This document shows positions 1 to 7,195 of a stretch of 64,000 nt of DNA, piece by piece. Source of the stretch: UBA7662 sp943369355. GTDB taxonomy: Bacteria; Bacteroidota; Bacteroidia; UBA7662. The position numbers and the translations under genes are program-made. The first letter of the stretch is position 1; each line of letters starts with the position of its first letter. Location of the stretch: the NCBI GenBank assembly GCA_943369355.1, contig CALRMX020000003.1, forward strand, positions 248,001 to 312,000. Direction: 5' to 3'. Under the pieces are notes generated by a model. That model saw only the letters and a program-made list of their open reading frames with translations, had not been told where the DNA came from and did not search any database.

Positions 1-511
1 GAGAGCCCGGATTACAGGTGATGCAGGCTGTGGTGATACCTGCCTTGCGACAAGCCTGCAGCGCTCCCACCACATAGGGCGTGCTTCCGGAGGCCGCAAT
101 GCCCACAACCACATCGTCTTGCCCAACATGCCAGGCTTGTAAATCTTTCCATCCCTGCTCGGTATCGTCTTCGGCAAATTCCACCGCCTTGCGGATGGCG
201 GTATCGCCTCCCGCAATGAGCCCAATCACCCGATCGAATGGCACACCGTAGGTTGGCGGACATTCGGAAGCATCGAGTATGCCCAGTCGGCCACTTGTGC
301 CTGCCCCCAAATAAAACAATCTGCCACCGCGGCGCATTTTCTCTACCACACAATCTACCAGCACTTCAATACGCGGAATTTCTTTGGCCACAGCCAACGG
401 AACACTTTGGTCTTCCCGATTCATGTTGTCGAGCAGCTCACGGGTGCTCAAGCGGTCGAGGCCTTCGTAATTCGAAGGCGCTTCGGTAATGCGGTGAAAG
501 GAATTTTCCAA
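1..511 (-). CDS. murQ: N-acetylmuramic acid 6-phosphate etherase, N-terminal part (cut by window edge)
   Basis: Cleaves the lactyl ether of MurNAc-6-phosphate during cytoplasmic peptidoglycan recycling, giving GlcNAc-6-phosphate and lactate. About 170 codons are present. They read STRELLDNMNREDQSVPLAV near the start, then YLGAGTSGRLGILDASECPP, a sugar-phosphate-binding signature typical of MurQ, then GIAASGSTPYVVGAL and CNPGS. The family is usually about 270-300 residues, so roughly 100 are missing beyond base 1. No in-frame ATG precedes the conserved region. The best start is TTG at 511 (ENSFHRITEAPSN follows), with ATT just upstream as an alternative. It is divergent from the S41 protease. 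Family call secure, start uncertain. Confidence 0.93.
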   Translation of the reverse strand, partial: MENSFHRITEAPSNYEGLDRLSTRELLDNMNREDQSVPLAVAKEIPRIEVLVDCVVEKMRRGGRLFYLGAGTSGRLGILDASECPPTYGVPFDRVIGLIAGGDTAIRKAVEFAEDDTEQGWKDLQAWHVGQDDVVVGIAASGSTPYVVGALQACRKAGITTACITCNPGS

Positions 512-628
512 AATCTTACACTTAAGTGAACAGGCTGTAAAAATACCTGCATTTTTGCGATGCAAGCCGACATCGTCAAACTTAATTGCAACGGTTTTGG
601 TTTAGCACCCATAGAAAGTAGTTATACC

Positions 629-2206
629 GTGAATTCGAAACGCGCCATTTGGCTCCCCCTACTGCTTAGTGTAATTCTTGCCGCAGGCATGTTCCTGGGC
701 TACAAGATGAATCCTGGCGGCAATACCACCTTGCTTTTGCGCCGACCCGACAACGCTTTGCAACAAATATTGCAACTCATTGAGTCGCGTTATGTCGACA
801 CTGTAGATACCCAATATCTCCATGCCAGCGGCATACAGGCCATGTTGGAGCAGCTCGACCCCTACTCGGCCTACATCCCTGCGCACGACTTTGAAGAAGT
901 AAACCAACCCCTCGAAGGCAACTTCGACGGTATCGGTATTGAATTTTATCGCCTCAACGACACCATATTGGTGGTTACGGCACTATCGGGCGGGCCGTCG
1001 GAGGCTGTAGGCCTGCGTGCCGGCGATAAAATTGTGAAAGTAGATGGCGAAGACGTTACTGGGCCGGATTTCACCAACGACGACGTGATTAAGCGCTTAC
1101 GGGGCAACCGCGGCACCAAAGTAAAGGTTGAGGTAGTCCGCAAGGGTGCTCCGCGAACCATTCCCTTTACCATCACCCGAGGTAAAATACCCATTTATAG
1201 TGTCGACGTGGCCTACCGTCCTGCACCCGATATGGGGTATATCAAAATCAACAAGTTCAGTGCTACCACCGCCGACGAATTCCAGGAAGCTTTTAACAAA
1301 CTTCGCCAGCAAGGCCCGATGAGTGCATTGGTACTCGATTTACGAGGCAATCCGGGTGGCTATCTCGAGGCAGCCATCAAGCTGAGCGATGAGTTCTTGG
1401 GCAAGGGCGAACTCATTACGTATACCGAGGGACGCACCCAGCCACGTCGCGATTATTTGGCTACCGCAGCAGGTTTATTTGAGCAAGGCAAAGTGTATGT
1501 GCTGCTCGACGAAGGCTCGGCTTCGGCCTCGGAAATAGTAGCCGGTGCACTTCAAGACCAGGACAGGGCGGTATTGCTCGGTCGCCGTTCGTTTGGCAAA
1601 GGGCTGGTGCAAGAACAGTTTGGCATGCCCGACGGATCGGCCGTGCGATTGACCGTTGCCCGATATTATACCCCCTCCGGACGTTCGATCCAGAAGCCTT
1701 ACAAAGCCGGCGAGTCGGAGGACGACATGGTGGCTCGTTACCAACATGGTGAGTTTTTCTCGCGAGATAGCATACAGGTAAACGACAGTGTACCGTATCG
1801 CACCAAAAAAGGTAGAGTGGTTTTTGGCGGTGGGGGCATCATACCCGACGTATTTGTGGCAGCCGACACCAGTACCTTTGGACCTGCGTTGAACGTACTT
1901 TTCAACAGCGGGATTTTGGTAGATCTAAGCTACAGCCTGGCCGATGAAGAACGCAGTAAGGTACAACCCCTCGGCAAGGAACAATTCCTCAAAAATTTCA
2001 AGCCGAGTACTGCGCATTGGAACCGCTTGATGGAAGAGACCAGAAAGGCCGACCTCCCCTGGAACGGGAGCTATCAAAAAGAAAGGGGAATGATAGAAGC
2101 TTATCTCAAAGCCTATATCGGCCGGCAGCTTTTTGGCAACGACGTATTTTATCCGGTAATCCATCAATTCGACCCTACATTGAAGGCAGCGCTCCAGCGT
2201 CCGTAA
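629..2206 (+). CDS. S41 family C-terminal processing peptidase (Prc/CtpA type)
   Basis: Envelope serine protease that trims or degrades proteins from their C-termini. It has one N-terminal membrane anchor (IWLPLLLSVILAAGMFLGY), a PDZ domain around DGIGIEFYRLNDTILVV to GLRAGDKIVKVDGEDV, and the S41 catalytic domain. The Ser-Lys dyad lies in DEGSASASEIVAGAL and RRSFGKGLVQ. The C-terminal 150 residues are the helical tail common in Bacteroidota homologues. An ATG at 560 is in frame, but its 23 extra residues look unlike a signal anchor. The GTG at 629 places the anchor directly after NSKRA, so I prefer it (525 aa). Confidence 0.93.
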   Translation: MNSKRAIWLPLLLSVILAAGMFLGYKMNPGGNTTLLLRRPDNALQQILQLIESRYVDTVDTQYLHASGIQAMLEQLDPYSAYIPAHDFEEVNQPLEGNFDGIGIEFYRLNDTILVVTALSGGPSEAVGLRAGDKIVKVDGEDVTGPDFTNDDVIKRLRGNRGTKVKVEVVRKGAPRTIPFTITRGKIPIYSVDVAYRPAPDMGYIKINKFSATTADEFQEAFNKLRQQGPMSALVLDLRGNPGGYLEAAIKLSDEFLGKGELITYTEGRTQPRRDYLATAAGLFEQGKVYVLLDEGSASASEIVAGALQDQDRAVLLGRRSFGKGLVQEQFGMPDGSAVRLTVARYYTPSGRSIQKPYKAGESEDDMVARYQHGEFFSRDSIQVNDSVPYRTKKGRVVFGGGGIIPDVFVAADTSTFGPALNVLFNSGILVDLSYSLADEERSKVQPLGKEQFLKNFKPSTAHWNRLMEETRKADLPWNGSYQKERGMIEAYLKAYIGRQLFGNDVFYPVIHQFDPTLKAALQRP

Positions 2207-2254
2207 GCCATTCAAAGCGTTTAGAATAAAACACAAATGGGCTAAAAACAAAAA

Positions 2255-2279
2255 ACCCGTTGGAGGTTATCCAACGGGT
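2255..2279. terminator. Bidirectional intrinsic terminator between convergent genes
   Basis: A perfect 10-bp stem (ACCCGTTGGA / TCCAACGGGT) with a 5-nt loop. It has an A-run on its left and AATTTTTT on its right, so it can end transcription of the S41 protease gene (+) and of the small lipoprotein gene (-). Confidence 0.85.
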
Positions 2280-2300
2280 AATTTTTTGCTTTCGCTTAAA

Positions 2301-2480
2301 TTACATAGCAGCAGCAGTGTCGGTAGTAGCAGCAGCTGTGTCAGCTGGAGCTTCTTCTACAGCTGGAGCTTCTTCTACAGGAGCTTCCATTGTAGTTTCT
2401 TCAGTAGCTTCTTCAGCGTTTCCGCAAGCTACAGCGAACATAGCACCAGCTACGAGGAGGAGGGCAAATAATTTTTTCAT
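2301..2480 (-). CDS. Small acidic Ala/Glu-rich lipoprotein, 59 aa
   Basis: Function unknown. The product starts MKKLFALLLVAGAMFAVACG, a short lipoprotein signal peptide with Cys19 as the lipidation site. About 40 residues follow, made almost only of Ala, Glu, Thr, Pro and Asp (EEAPAVEEAPADTAAATTD). No fold is expected; it is a disordered acidic tail on a lipid anchor. It is a stand-alone gene with a well-matched promoter (2502-2532) and a strong shared terminator, which suggests high expression. Small acidic lipoproteins of this kind are frequent in Bacteroidota, but I know no function. The opposite-strand reading frames here are shadows of its GC-skewed codons. Confidence 0.82.
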   Translation of the reverse strand: MKKLFALLLVAGAMFAVACGNAEEATEETTMEAPVEEAPAVEEAPADTAAATTDTAAAM

Positions 2481-2501
2481 GGGTAGATTTTTTTAACGTC
2501 A

Positions 2502-2532
2502 CAAAGGTAATCACACTTTCTACACTTGCAAA
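2502..2532 (-). promoter_or_regulatory. Bacteroidota-type promoter of the small lipoprotein gene
   Basis: On the minus strand the -33 element TTTG (2532-2529) is followed by 19 nt and the -7 element TACCTTTG (2509-2502). This fits TTTG-N(17-23)-TAnnTTTG. The start codon lies 21 nt downstream of the -7 box. Confidence 0.72.
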
Positions 2533-2637
2533 AATTATTTTATTCACAATTCGTGTTACCAATGCATTAATGCTCAGCAGGTTAGTGTGGATATCTCCAA
2601 GTAAGATTAATCTCTCTGCTGTTAAATACGTCGATTT

Positions 2638-3942
2638 TTACTTCTCTCTGAAGAAAATATTCATCGGTACCCCAGTAAAATCGAAGTTTTCACGCAACTT
2701 ATTTTCCAAATATCGGCGATAGGGTTCGCGTATGTACTGGGGGAGGTTACAGAAAAAAACGAAAGTAGGTGTGGCGATTTTCACCTGCGTGCAATACTTG
2801 ATGCGAATGTACTTTCCCTTCCAAGCCGGCGGCGGGTAGTTTTCGATAACCTGAAGCATTACCTCGTTCAGCTTATTGGTTTTTACCTTTTTGCTCCGGT
2901 TTTCGTACACCATCAAGGCCGTTTCTATCGCCTTCATGATACGCTGCTTTTCGGTGGCCGAAGTAAATACGATGGGTATATCGGTAAATGGCGCTACCTT
3001 TTCCTTGATGCGGTCTTCGAACACCTTGGTGGTTTTGTGATCTTTCTCAATAGCATCCCACTTATTCACAACTACCACTATCCCTTTCATATTCTTTTCG
3101 GCGAGATGGAAAATCGACAAATCTTGGGCTTGTATACCTTCTTGGGCATCGATCATCAGCATCACCACATCGCATTCTTCTATGGCGCGTATGGTGCGCA
3201 TCACCGAATAAAACTCGATGTCTTCGTGCACTTTGGCTTTTTTCCGCATACCTGCCGTATCTATCAGGTAAAAATGATGACCAAAGGCATTGTATTCTTC
3301 CAAGATAGTATCGCGAGTAGTTCCGGCGATAGGCGTAACGATGGTCCGCTCTTTACCGAGCAAAGCATTGAGCATGGTGCTTTTGCCTACATTCGGCCTG
3401 CCAACTATCGCTATGCGGGGCAGCTTTTCGAGGGTTTCCTCTTGTGCCGGTGGCAGTGCTTTCACCACCTCATCGAGCAATTCGCCCGTTCCCGAACCTG
3501 TTTGCGATGAAATATTATAAATCTCACCGAGCCCAAAGGCATAAAACTCGGCAGCTTGCCCAATTCTTTCGTGGTAGTCGACTTTATTGGCAACCACAAA
3601 AACAGGCTTCTTCGATCGGCGGAGCATGTCGGCCATCGACTCGTCTAAGTCGGTGATGCCCGTAGTCACATCCACCATAAACAGAATCACATCGGCTTCT
3701 TCGATGGCGATATGTACCTGAGAACGGATGGCCGCTTCAAAAATATCGTCGGAGCCTTTTACAAAACCTCCGGTATCGATAACGGTGAACTTCTCTCCTA
3801 TCCATTCGGCCTGTCCGTAATGGCGGTCGCGGGTAACTCCCGAAAAGTCATCGACTATCGCCTTACGGCTTTCGGTTAAACGATTAAACAAGGTACTTTT
3901 ACCCACATTCGGGCGCCCCACAATGGCAACTACACGACTCAT
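2638..3942 (-). CDS. der: Ribosome biogenesis GTPase Der (EngA)
   Basis: Double-GTPase factor for maturation of the 50S ribosomal subunit. It has two tandem G domains, each with its own P-loop: GRPNVGKSTLFNRL near residue 8 and GRPNVGKSTMLNALLG near residue 180. NKVD and NKWD G4 motifs follow, and then a C-terminal KH-like domain. At 434 aa it is of normal length. It sits 2 nt downstream of era on the same strand, so the two ribosome-assembly GTPases are almost certainly co-transcribed. It starts at the ATG that opens MSRVVAIVGRPN. Confidence 0.97.
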   Translation of the reverse strand: MSRVVAIVGRPNVGKSTLFNRLTESRKAIVDDFSGVTRDRHYGQAEWIGEKFTVIDTGGFVKGSDDIFEAAIRSQVHIAIEEADVILFMVDVTTGITDLDESMADMLRRSKKPVFVVANKVDYHERIGQAAEFYAFGLGEIYNISSQTGSGTGELLDEVVKALPPAQEETLEKLPRIAIVGRPNVGKSTMLNALLGKERTIVTPIAGTTRDTILEEYNAFGHHFYLIDTAGMRKKAKVHEDIEFYSVMRTIRAIEECDVVMLMIDAQEGIQAQDLSIFHLAEKNMKGIVVVVNKWDAIEKDHKTTKVFEDRIKEKVAPFTDIPIVFTSATEKQRIMKAIETALMVYENRSKKVKTNKLNEVMLQVIENYPPPAWKGKYIRIKYCTQVKIATPTFVFFCNLPQYIREPYRRYLENKLRENFDFTGVPMNIFFREK

Positions 3943-3944
3943 AT

Positions 3945-4820
3945 TCAGTGATTATATCCGAAATAGCGGAGCATACGATCGTCGTTCCGCCAGTTCTCTT
4001 TTACTTTAACAAACAAACTGAGCATTACCTGCTTGCCAAAAAAGGCTTCGAGGTCTTTGCGCGCTTCTATTCCTACTTTTTTCAATCCCGCACCTTTTGG
4101 TCCAATGACAATGCCTTTTTGCGAGGCACGTTCTACATATACCAAAGCAGATATGCGGAGCAAATTTTCTTCGTCCTTAAAACTATCTACCTCTACTTCG
4201 CAGGCATAGGGTACCTCTTGGCGGTAGTTCATGAATATCTTTTCCCGTACAATTTCTGCAGCAATGAAGCGCTCACTTTTATCGGTAAGCTCATCTTTGC
4301 CATAATACGGAGGCCCTTCAGGAAGCATTTTCAAGATGTGGCCCATCAATCCATCGATGTTAAAACCTTTTTCGGCCGAAATGGGTAATACGACCGCATT
4401 GGGTGCTTCGGCCCGCCACTGTTGTTCTAGCTTGGCTTGCTCATCACCTTTTAGTTTGTCGACCTTGTTGAGGAGAACAATTAATTTTTCGGCTTGTAGC
4501 AACTGCTCATGGTATTCGGCTACATCGCCTTCATCGGTCACATCTACCACCCACAATACGATATCGGCATCTTCGATGGCCGTTTCCACAAATCGCATCA
4601 TGGCTTTGTGCAAACCATAGCGCGATTCGAGGTAGCCAGGAGTATCTGAAAATACGATTTGGTACTCGTCTTCACTCACTATCCCCAATATGCGATGTCG
4701 GGTAGTTTGTGCCTTAGGTGTTACTATCGACAGCTTTTCGCCCACCAAGCGGTTCATCAAGGTAGACTTCCCGGCATTAGGTTTCCCGAGTATGTTAACG
4801 AAGCCGGCGCGGTGAGACAT
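3945..4820 (-). CDS. era: GTPase Era
   Basis: Essential GTPase that binds the 3' end of 16S rRNA during 30S assembly, at the inner face of the membrane. The P-loop GKPNAGKSTLMNRL is near residue 12, with DTPGY (G3) and NKVDKLK (G4). The C-terminal KH domain contains GIVIGPKGAGLKKVG (GxxG loop). It is 291 aa, the normal length. It is first in an era-der pair and divergent from the initiator tRNA gene. No clear -7 box is visible in the short upstream gap. Confidence 0.97.
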   Translation of the reverse strand: MSHRAGFVNILGKPNAGKSTLMNRLVGEKLSIVTPKAQTTRHRILGIVSEDEYQIVFSDTPGYLESRYGLHKAMMRFVETAIEDADIVLWVVDVTDEGDVAEYHEQLLQAEKLIVLLNKVDKLKGDEQAKLEQQWRAEAPNAVVLPISAEKGFNIDGLMGHILKMLPEGPPYYGKDELTDKSERFIAAEIVREKIFMNYRQEVPYACEVEVDSFKDEENLLRISALVYVERASQKGIVIGPKGAGLKKVGIEARKDLEAFFGKQVMLSLFVKVKENWRNDDRMLRYFGYNH

Positions 4821-4839
4821 TTTTTTTTAATTTCTATTG

Positions 4840-4874
4840 GGATTGCAAAGAACGGAATTATATCTTTGCAATCC
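4840..4874 (+). promoter_or_regulatory. tRNA promoter embedded in an 11-bp inverted repeat
   Basis: GGATTGCAAAG (4840-4850) and CTTTGCAATCC (4864-4874) are perfect inverted repeats 13 nt apart. The right arm overlaps a -7 box, TATCTTTG (4861-4868), 17 nt before the tRNA 5' end. A TTG 21 nt upstream could be the -33 element. The promoter reading is good; a regulatory role for the repeat is inference. Confidence 0.6.
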
Positions 4875-4885
4875 AATTTAGATAG

Positions 4886-5018
<133 letters not shown>

Positions 5019-5090
5019 ATATCGCGACCGAGATCAAATATTACTATTTTTAATACTTGATTAACAGACATCTGAAGATTGGATCACGCT

Positions 5091-5342
5091 ATGTTTGTGG
5101 TATACGTTCTTTTCTCAGTTAAGCACTCCAAAATTTATGTGGGATACACGCACGATCTCATCAGCAGATTTCATTCGCACAATACTTTGGCAAAAACTGG
5201 TTATACTGTCAAGTATCGGCCTTGGATAGTTGTTCATGCTGATTTTTTTGACTCCAAAAAAGTTGCCCTTGCGCGAGAAAAAGAACTAAAATCCTCAAGA
5301 GGTAGAGCATTCCTTTGGGATTTGATTCATAACCTCAACTAA
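5091..5342 (+). CDS. Small GIY-YIG nuclease domain protein, 83 aa
   Basis: A single-domain GIY-YIG endonuclease fold with no fused DNA-binding domain. The core motifs are VYVLFS (GIY position) and KIYVGYT (YIG position). After these come the catalytic-type Arg in LISRFHSHN and the metal-ligand Glu in AREKELKSSRGRAFL, so the active site looks intact. The ATG at 5091 begins the domain; a TTG 12 nt upstream is also possible. It is the only gene between two 86-bp repeats that carry the 3' part of the neighbouring tRNA. This suggests it is the cargo or motor of a mobile unit, not a housekeeping repair gene. Substrate unknown. Confidence 0.88.
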   Translation: MFVVYVLFSVKHSKIYVGYTHDLISRFHSHNTLAKTGYTVKYRPWIVVHADFFDSKKVALAREKELKSSRGRAFLWDLIHNLN

Positions 5343-5349
5343 TAATTCA

Positions 5350-5405
5350 TTGGGCTCATATCCGTCAGCCGACGGACGCTGGTTCGAGTCCAGCCCCCGC
5401 TACCA
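5350..5405 (+). pseudogene. Truncated initiator tRNA copy (3' part only)
   Basis: Matches tRNA nucleotides 27-37 (5350-5360) and 48-76 (5377-5405). The D-arm and 5' acceptor strand are absent, and nucleotides 38-47 are replaced by a 16-bp palindrome. It cannot fold as a tRNA and is taken as a remnant of a duplication. Confidence 0.92.
5361..5376. repeat. 16-bp palindrome TCCGTCAGCCGACGGA replacing tRNA nt 38-47
   Basis: A 6-bp stem (TCCGTC / GACGGA) around AGCC. It occupies exactly the place of the 10 bases ACCCAAAGGT of the intact tRNA, with perfect homology resuming on both sides. It resembles REP-like palindromes; a GC-rich hairpin of related look lies at 49358-49373. Confidence 0.85.
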
Positions 5406-5462
5406 AAAAACCCGAATCGAAAGGTTCGGGTTTTTCTTTTTTTACACAGTCCAAGCTTGCTT
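5377..5462 (+). repeat. Direct repeat copy B (86 bp)
   Basis: Perfect copy of 4933-5018. It ends at the same base, then runs into the right arm of an inverted repeat that copy A lacks. Recombination between the copies would release a 444-bp circle carrying the GIY-YIG gene and restore an uninterrupted tRNA-terminator locus. Confidence 0.97.
5407..5443 (+). terminator. Duplicated tRNA terminator downstream of the GIY-YIG gene
   Basis: Same perfect 10-bp stem and T-run as the terminator after the intact tRNA, here serving the GIY-YIG transcript. Confidence 0.85.
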
Positions 5463-5480
5463 GAGGCTGTGTAAAAAAAG
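5436..5480. repeat. 14-bp inverted repeat spanning the right edge of copy B
   Basis: CTTTTTTTACACAG (5436-5449) and CTGTGTAAAAAAAG (5467-5480) are perfect reverse complements 17 nt apart. The centre holds a second small stem, CAAGC/GCTTG. Copy A retains only the left arm (4992-5005). Confidence 0.88.
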
Positions 5481-5483
5481 AAA

Positions 5484-5793
5484 AAACCACGCATGCGAAG
5501 CAGGCGGTGGGTTTATTGGTTAAGCCACCCCATACAGGCCGCTTCCGCAGCAAAGCGAAGGAAGCAATCCAGTCCTCATTTGCTGTACAAGAAACCACGC
5601 ATGCGAAGCAGGCGGCGGGTTTATTGATTAAGCCACCCCATACAGGCCGCTTCCGCAGCAAAGCGAAGGAAGCAATCCAGCCCTCATTTGCTGTACAAGA
5701 AACCACGCATGTGAAGCAGGCGGCGGGTTTATTGGTAAAGCCACCCTCCACAGGCCGCTTCCGCAGCAAAGCGAAGGAAGCAATCCAGCCCCC
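5484..5793. repeat. Three tandem copies of a 108-bp repeat (third one partial)
   Basis: Units begin at 5484, 5592 and 5700 with AAACCACGCATG and differ at only a few bases. Each holds internal inverted repeats: GGTGG/CCACC (changed in units 2 and 3) and GCTTCC/GGAAGC around GCAGCAAAGCGAA. Because 108 is a multiple of 3, long 36-residue repeating frames stay open on both strands. These have no start context or recognisable fold, and I do not call them genes. Together with copy B this fills the 495-bp gap between the GIY-YIG and Fic genes. Confidence 0.93.
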
Positions 5794-5837
5794 ACACTTT
5801 AGGAAACAAGTTATTAGTGATGGTAACTTAGTTGATC

Positions 5838-6899
5838 CTAGTCAGCACTAACTCTAAAATATTCACTAACAGCAAACCTGAATTGTTCAATAAAAATCTG
5901 CTTAAATGCACTCAGATTGTTTTGCTCGTAGAATATGAGCATTGCCTTTTTATAGTCAACAGACTCTACGGTTCTGAATGAAATTGGGCAGTAATTATTA
6001 GCTATCAAAATGCCATTGGCCACGATTCGGGCTAGCCTTTTATTTCCATCCATGAAGGGTTGGATATAACTAAATAAAACCAAGGCTAGCAGTGCTTTTT
6101 CAAACACATTCTTCTTGCTATTGATTACCCTGCAAGCATTTTGTAAAGCTTCTCTGATTTGGAATTCATTATCTAAAGGTATATAAGCTGTTCCTCCAAC
6201 ACGCACTAGCTCTTTACGTATATTCCGTTGTATATCAAGCTTCTCCACAAGCATGCTATGCAAATCCTCTATGTCTCGAATTTTCAAGGCTTCAAAAAAA
6301 TCGGGGTTTTGCAACAAAAAATCAATAGCCTTTTTATGATTTAATAGCATTGTTGCCTCTTCAACTGTTTTGCCTTTTGCGGTTTGTTGTTCCTTTAGGA
6401 GTATTTCCGTATCCAATAGGCTATAGGTATTACCTTCAATTTGTGAGGATTTCCAAGTGAGATCAATAGATAACCGCTCTATCTCCATTTTATAAGCGGA
6501 AATTGAGAGCTTGCTAATATTGTCTTCGTACAGACGTTGTAATATTTGCAATTCTACCATTTCATCGTCGGTAAACAAGCTCGTACCTGCTATTAAATCC
6601 ATTAATTCGAAGTTGAAACGGCTTTTAATTTTCCGATTCTCAAGGCTGAAATATTGTTCTAAGTGTATTGGATAAATAAGCTCAAACGCAGGAGTTAATA
6701 CGTATTTCAATCCTTTTCCCTTACCTGTACTGGCAACAAGATTCATACGCTTAAATTCTCCACTCAGCCGGCGCTTTAGCGTGCTGAGCGACATAGAGAA
6801 GTTCTTATCCGAATTAATTAAGCTAGTATAAATTTCAGGCGCGGATGTTTGGGGATGATCTTTCAAAAAAGTTAGAATCATCATTTCCTCATTGTTCAT
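5838..6899 (-). CDS. Fic family protein with winged-helix N-terminus and Gln in place of the catalytic His
   Basis: Fic enzymes transfer AMP or other groups onto target proteins. The first 70 residues look like a winged helix (ILTFLKDHPQTSAPEIY, TLKRRLSGEFKRM). The inhibitory-helix motif SSQIEGN is at 151-157, placing the regulatory helix before the Fic core. The core motif reads IQPFMDGNKRLAR (279-291), against the consensus HPFxxGNGRxxR: Gln280 stands where the catalytic His belongs, and Lys replaces the usual GNGR Gly. The fold call is firm and the activity is in doubt. Its AT-richness relative to neighbours and its place beside the repeat island suggest transfer. 353 aa. Confidence 0.9.
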   Translation of the reverse strand: MNNEEMMILTFLKDHPQTSAPEIYTSLINSDKNFSMSLSTLKRRLSGEFKRMNLVASTGKGKGLKYVLTPAFELIYPIHLEQYFSLENRKIKSRFNFELMDLIAGTSLFTDDEMVELQILQRLYEDNISKLSISAYKMEIERLSIDLTWKSSQIEGNTYSLLDTEILLKEQQTAKGKTVEEATMLLNHKKAIDFLLQNPDFFEALKIRDIEDLHSMLVEKLDIQRNIRKELVRVGGTAYIPLDNEFQIREALQNACRVINSKKNVFEKALLALVLFSYIQPFMDGNKRLARIVANGILIANNYCPISFRTVESVDYKKAMLIFYEQNNLSAFKQIFIEQFRFAVSEYFRVSAD

Positions 6900-6943
6900 G
6901 CTATCACTCTCTTTTATCGGTCAAACGAACAGGCAATTCTCTT

Positions 6944-6977
6944 CAAATATAGCAATATTAGCGCAGCTAAAACCAAA
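6944..6977 (-). promoter_or_regulatory. Putative fic promoter
   Basis: Minus-strand TTTG (6977-6974), 22 nt, then TATATTTG (6951-6944), matching the Bacteroidota consensus. The start codon is 44 nt beyond the -7 box. Confidence 0.55.
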
Positions 6978-6982
6978 ATTTT

Positions 6983-7005
6983 GACTTATATAATTTATAT
7001 AGGTC
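6983..7005. promoter_or_regulatory. 23-bp near-perfect palindrome, candidate operator of fic
   Basis: The sequence begins GACTTATATAA and ends TTATATAGGTC. It differs from its own reverse complement only at one symmetric base pair and at the centre. It sits directly upstream of the putative -33 element. Since the Fic protein carries a winged helix, self-repression is possible (inference). Confidence 0.5.
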
Positions 7006-7160
7006 ATATTACATGTATTTATCGGTCATTTCAATTGCATATCATTCGATAAATCAGGAAAACTGAACGAAAAGTGGGTAGCTTCATGATTACTCGAACA
7101 TTCGTTAGATCAGCTCCCGAACAAGCTTATTTCCTAAAATAATTTCCCAAAACCCATAAA

Positions 7161-7195
7161 AAAACCGGCACTGCAACTAAATACAGGCCGGTTTT
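7161..7195 (-). terminator. Intrinsic terminator of the acc operon
   Basis: Inverted repeat AAAACCGGC (7161-7169) / GCCGGTTTT (7187-7195) with a 17-nt loop. On the minus strand the stem is followed by a T-run, about 20 nt after the accC stop. Confidence 0.78.

Noticed and set aside
560..628. ATG start 23 codons upstream in the S41 protease gene
   Set aside because: The extra residues are not signal-like, while the GTG at 629 places the membrane anchor next to the start. It remains a possible alternative.
2260..2496. Plus-strand frames rich in Ser/Ala opposite the small lipoprotein
   Set aside because: Shadows of the Ala/Glu-rich minus-strand gene, which has a signal peptide, promoter and terminator of its own.
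5350..5405. A second functional tRNA-Met
   Set aside because: The 5' half is absent and the anticodon stem is replaced by a palindrome.
5484..5793. CRISPR array
   Set aside because: Near-identical units are directly adjacent with no variable spacers, and no cas genes are nearby.
5365..5851. Long open frames on both strands through the 108-bp repeats, with 36-residue repeating peptides
   Set aside because: They exist because the repeat length is a multiple of three and contains no stops. The minus-strand frame continues straight through a terminator and tRNA fragment, which coding sequence would not do.
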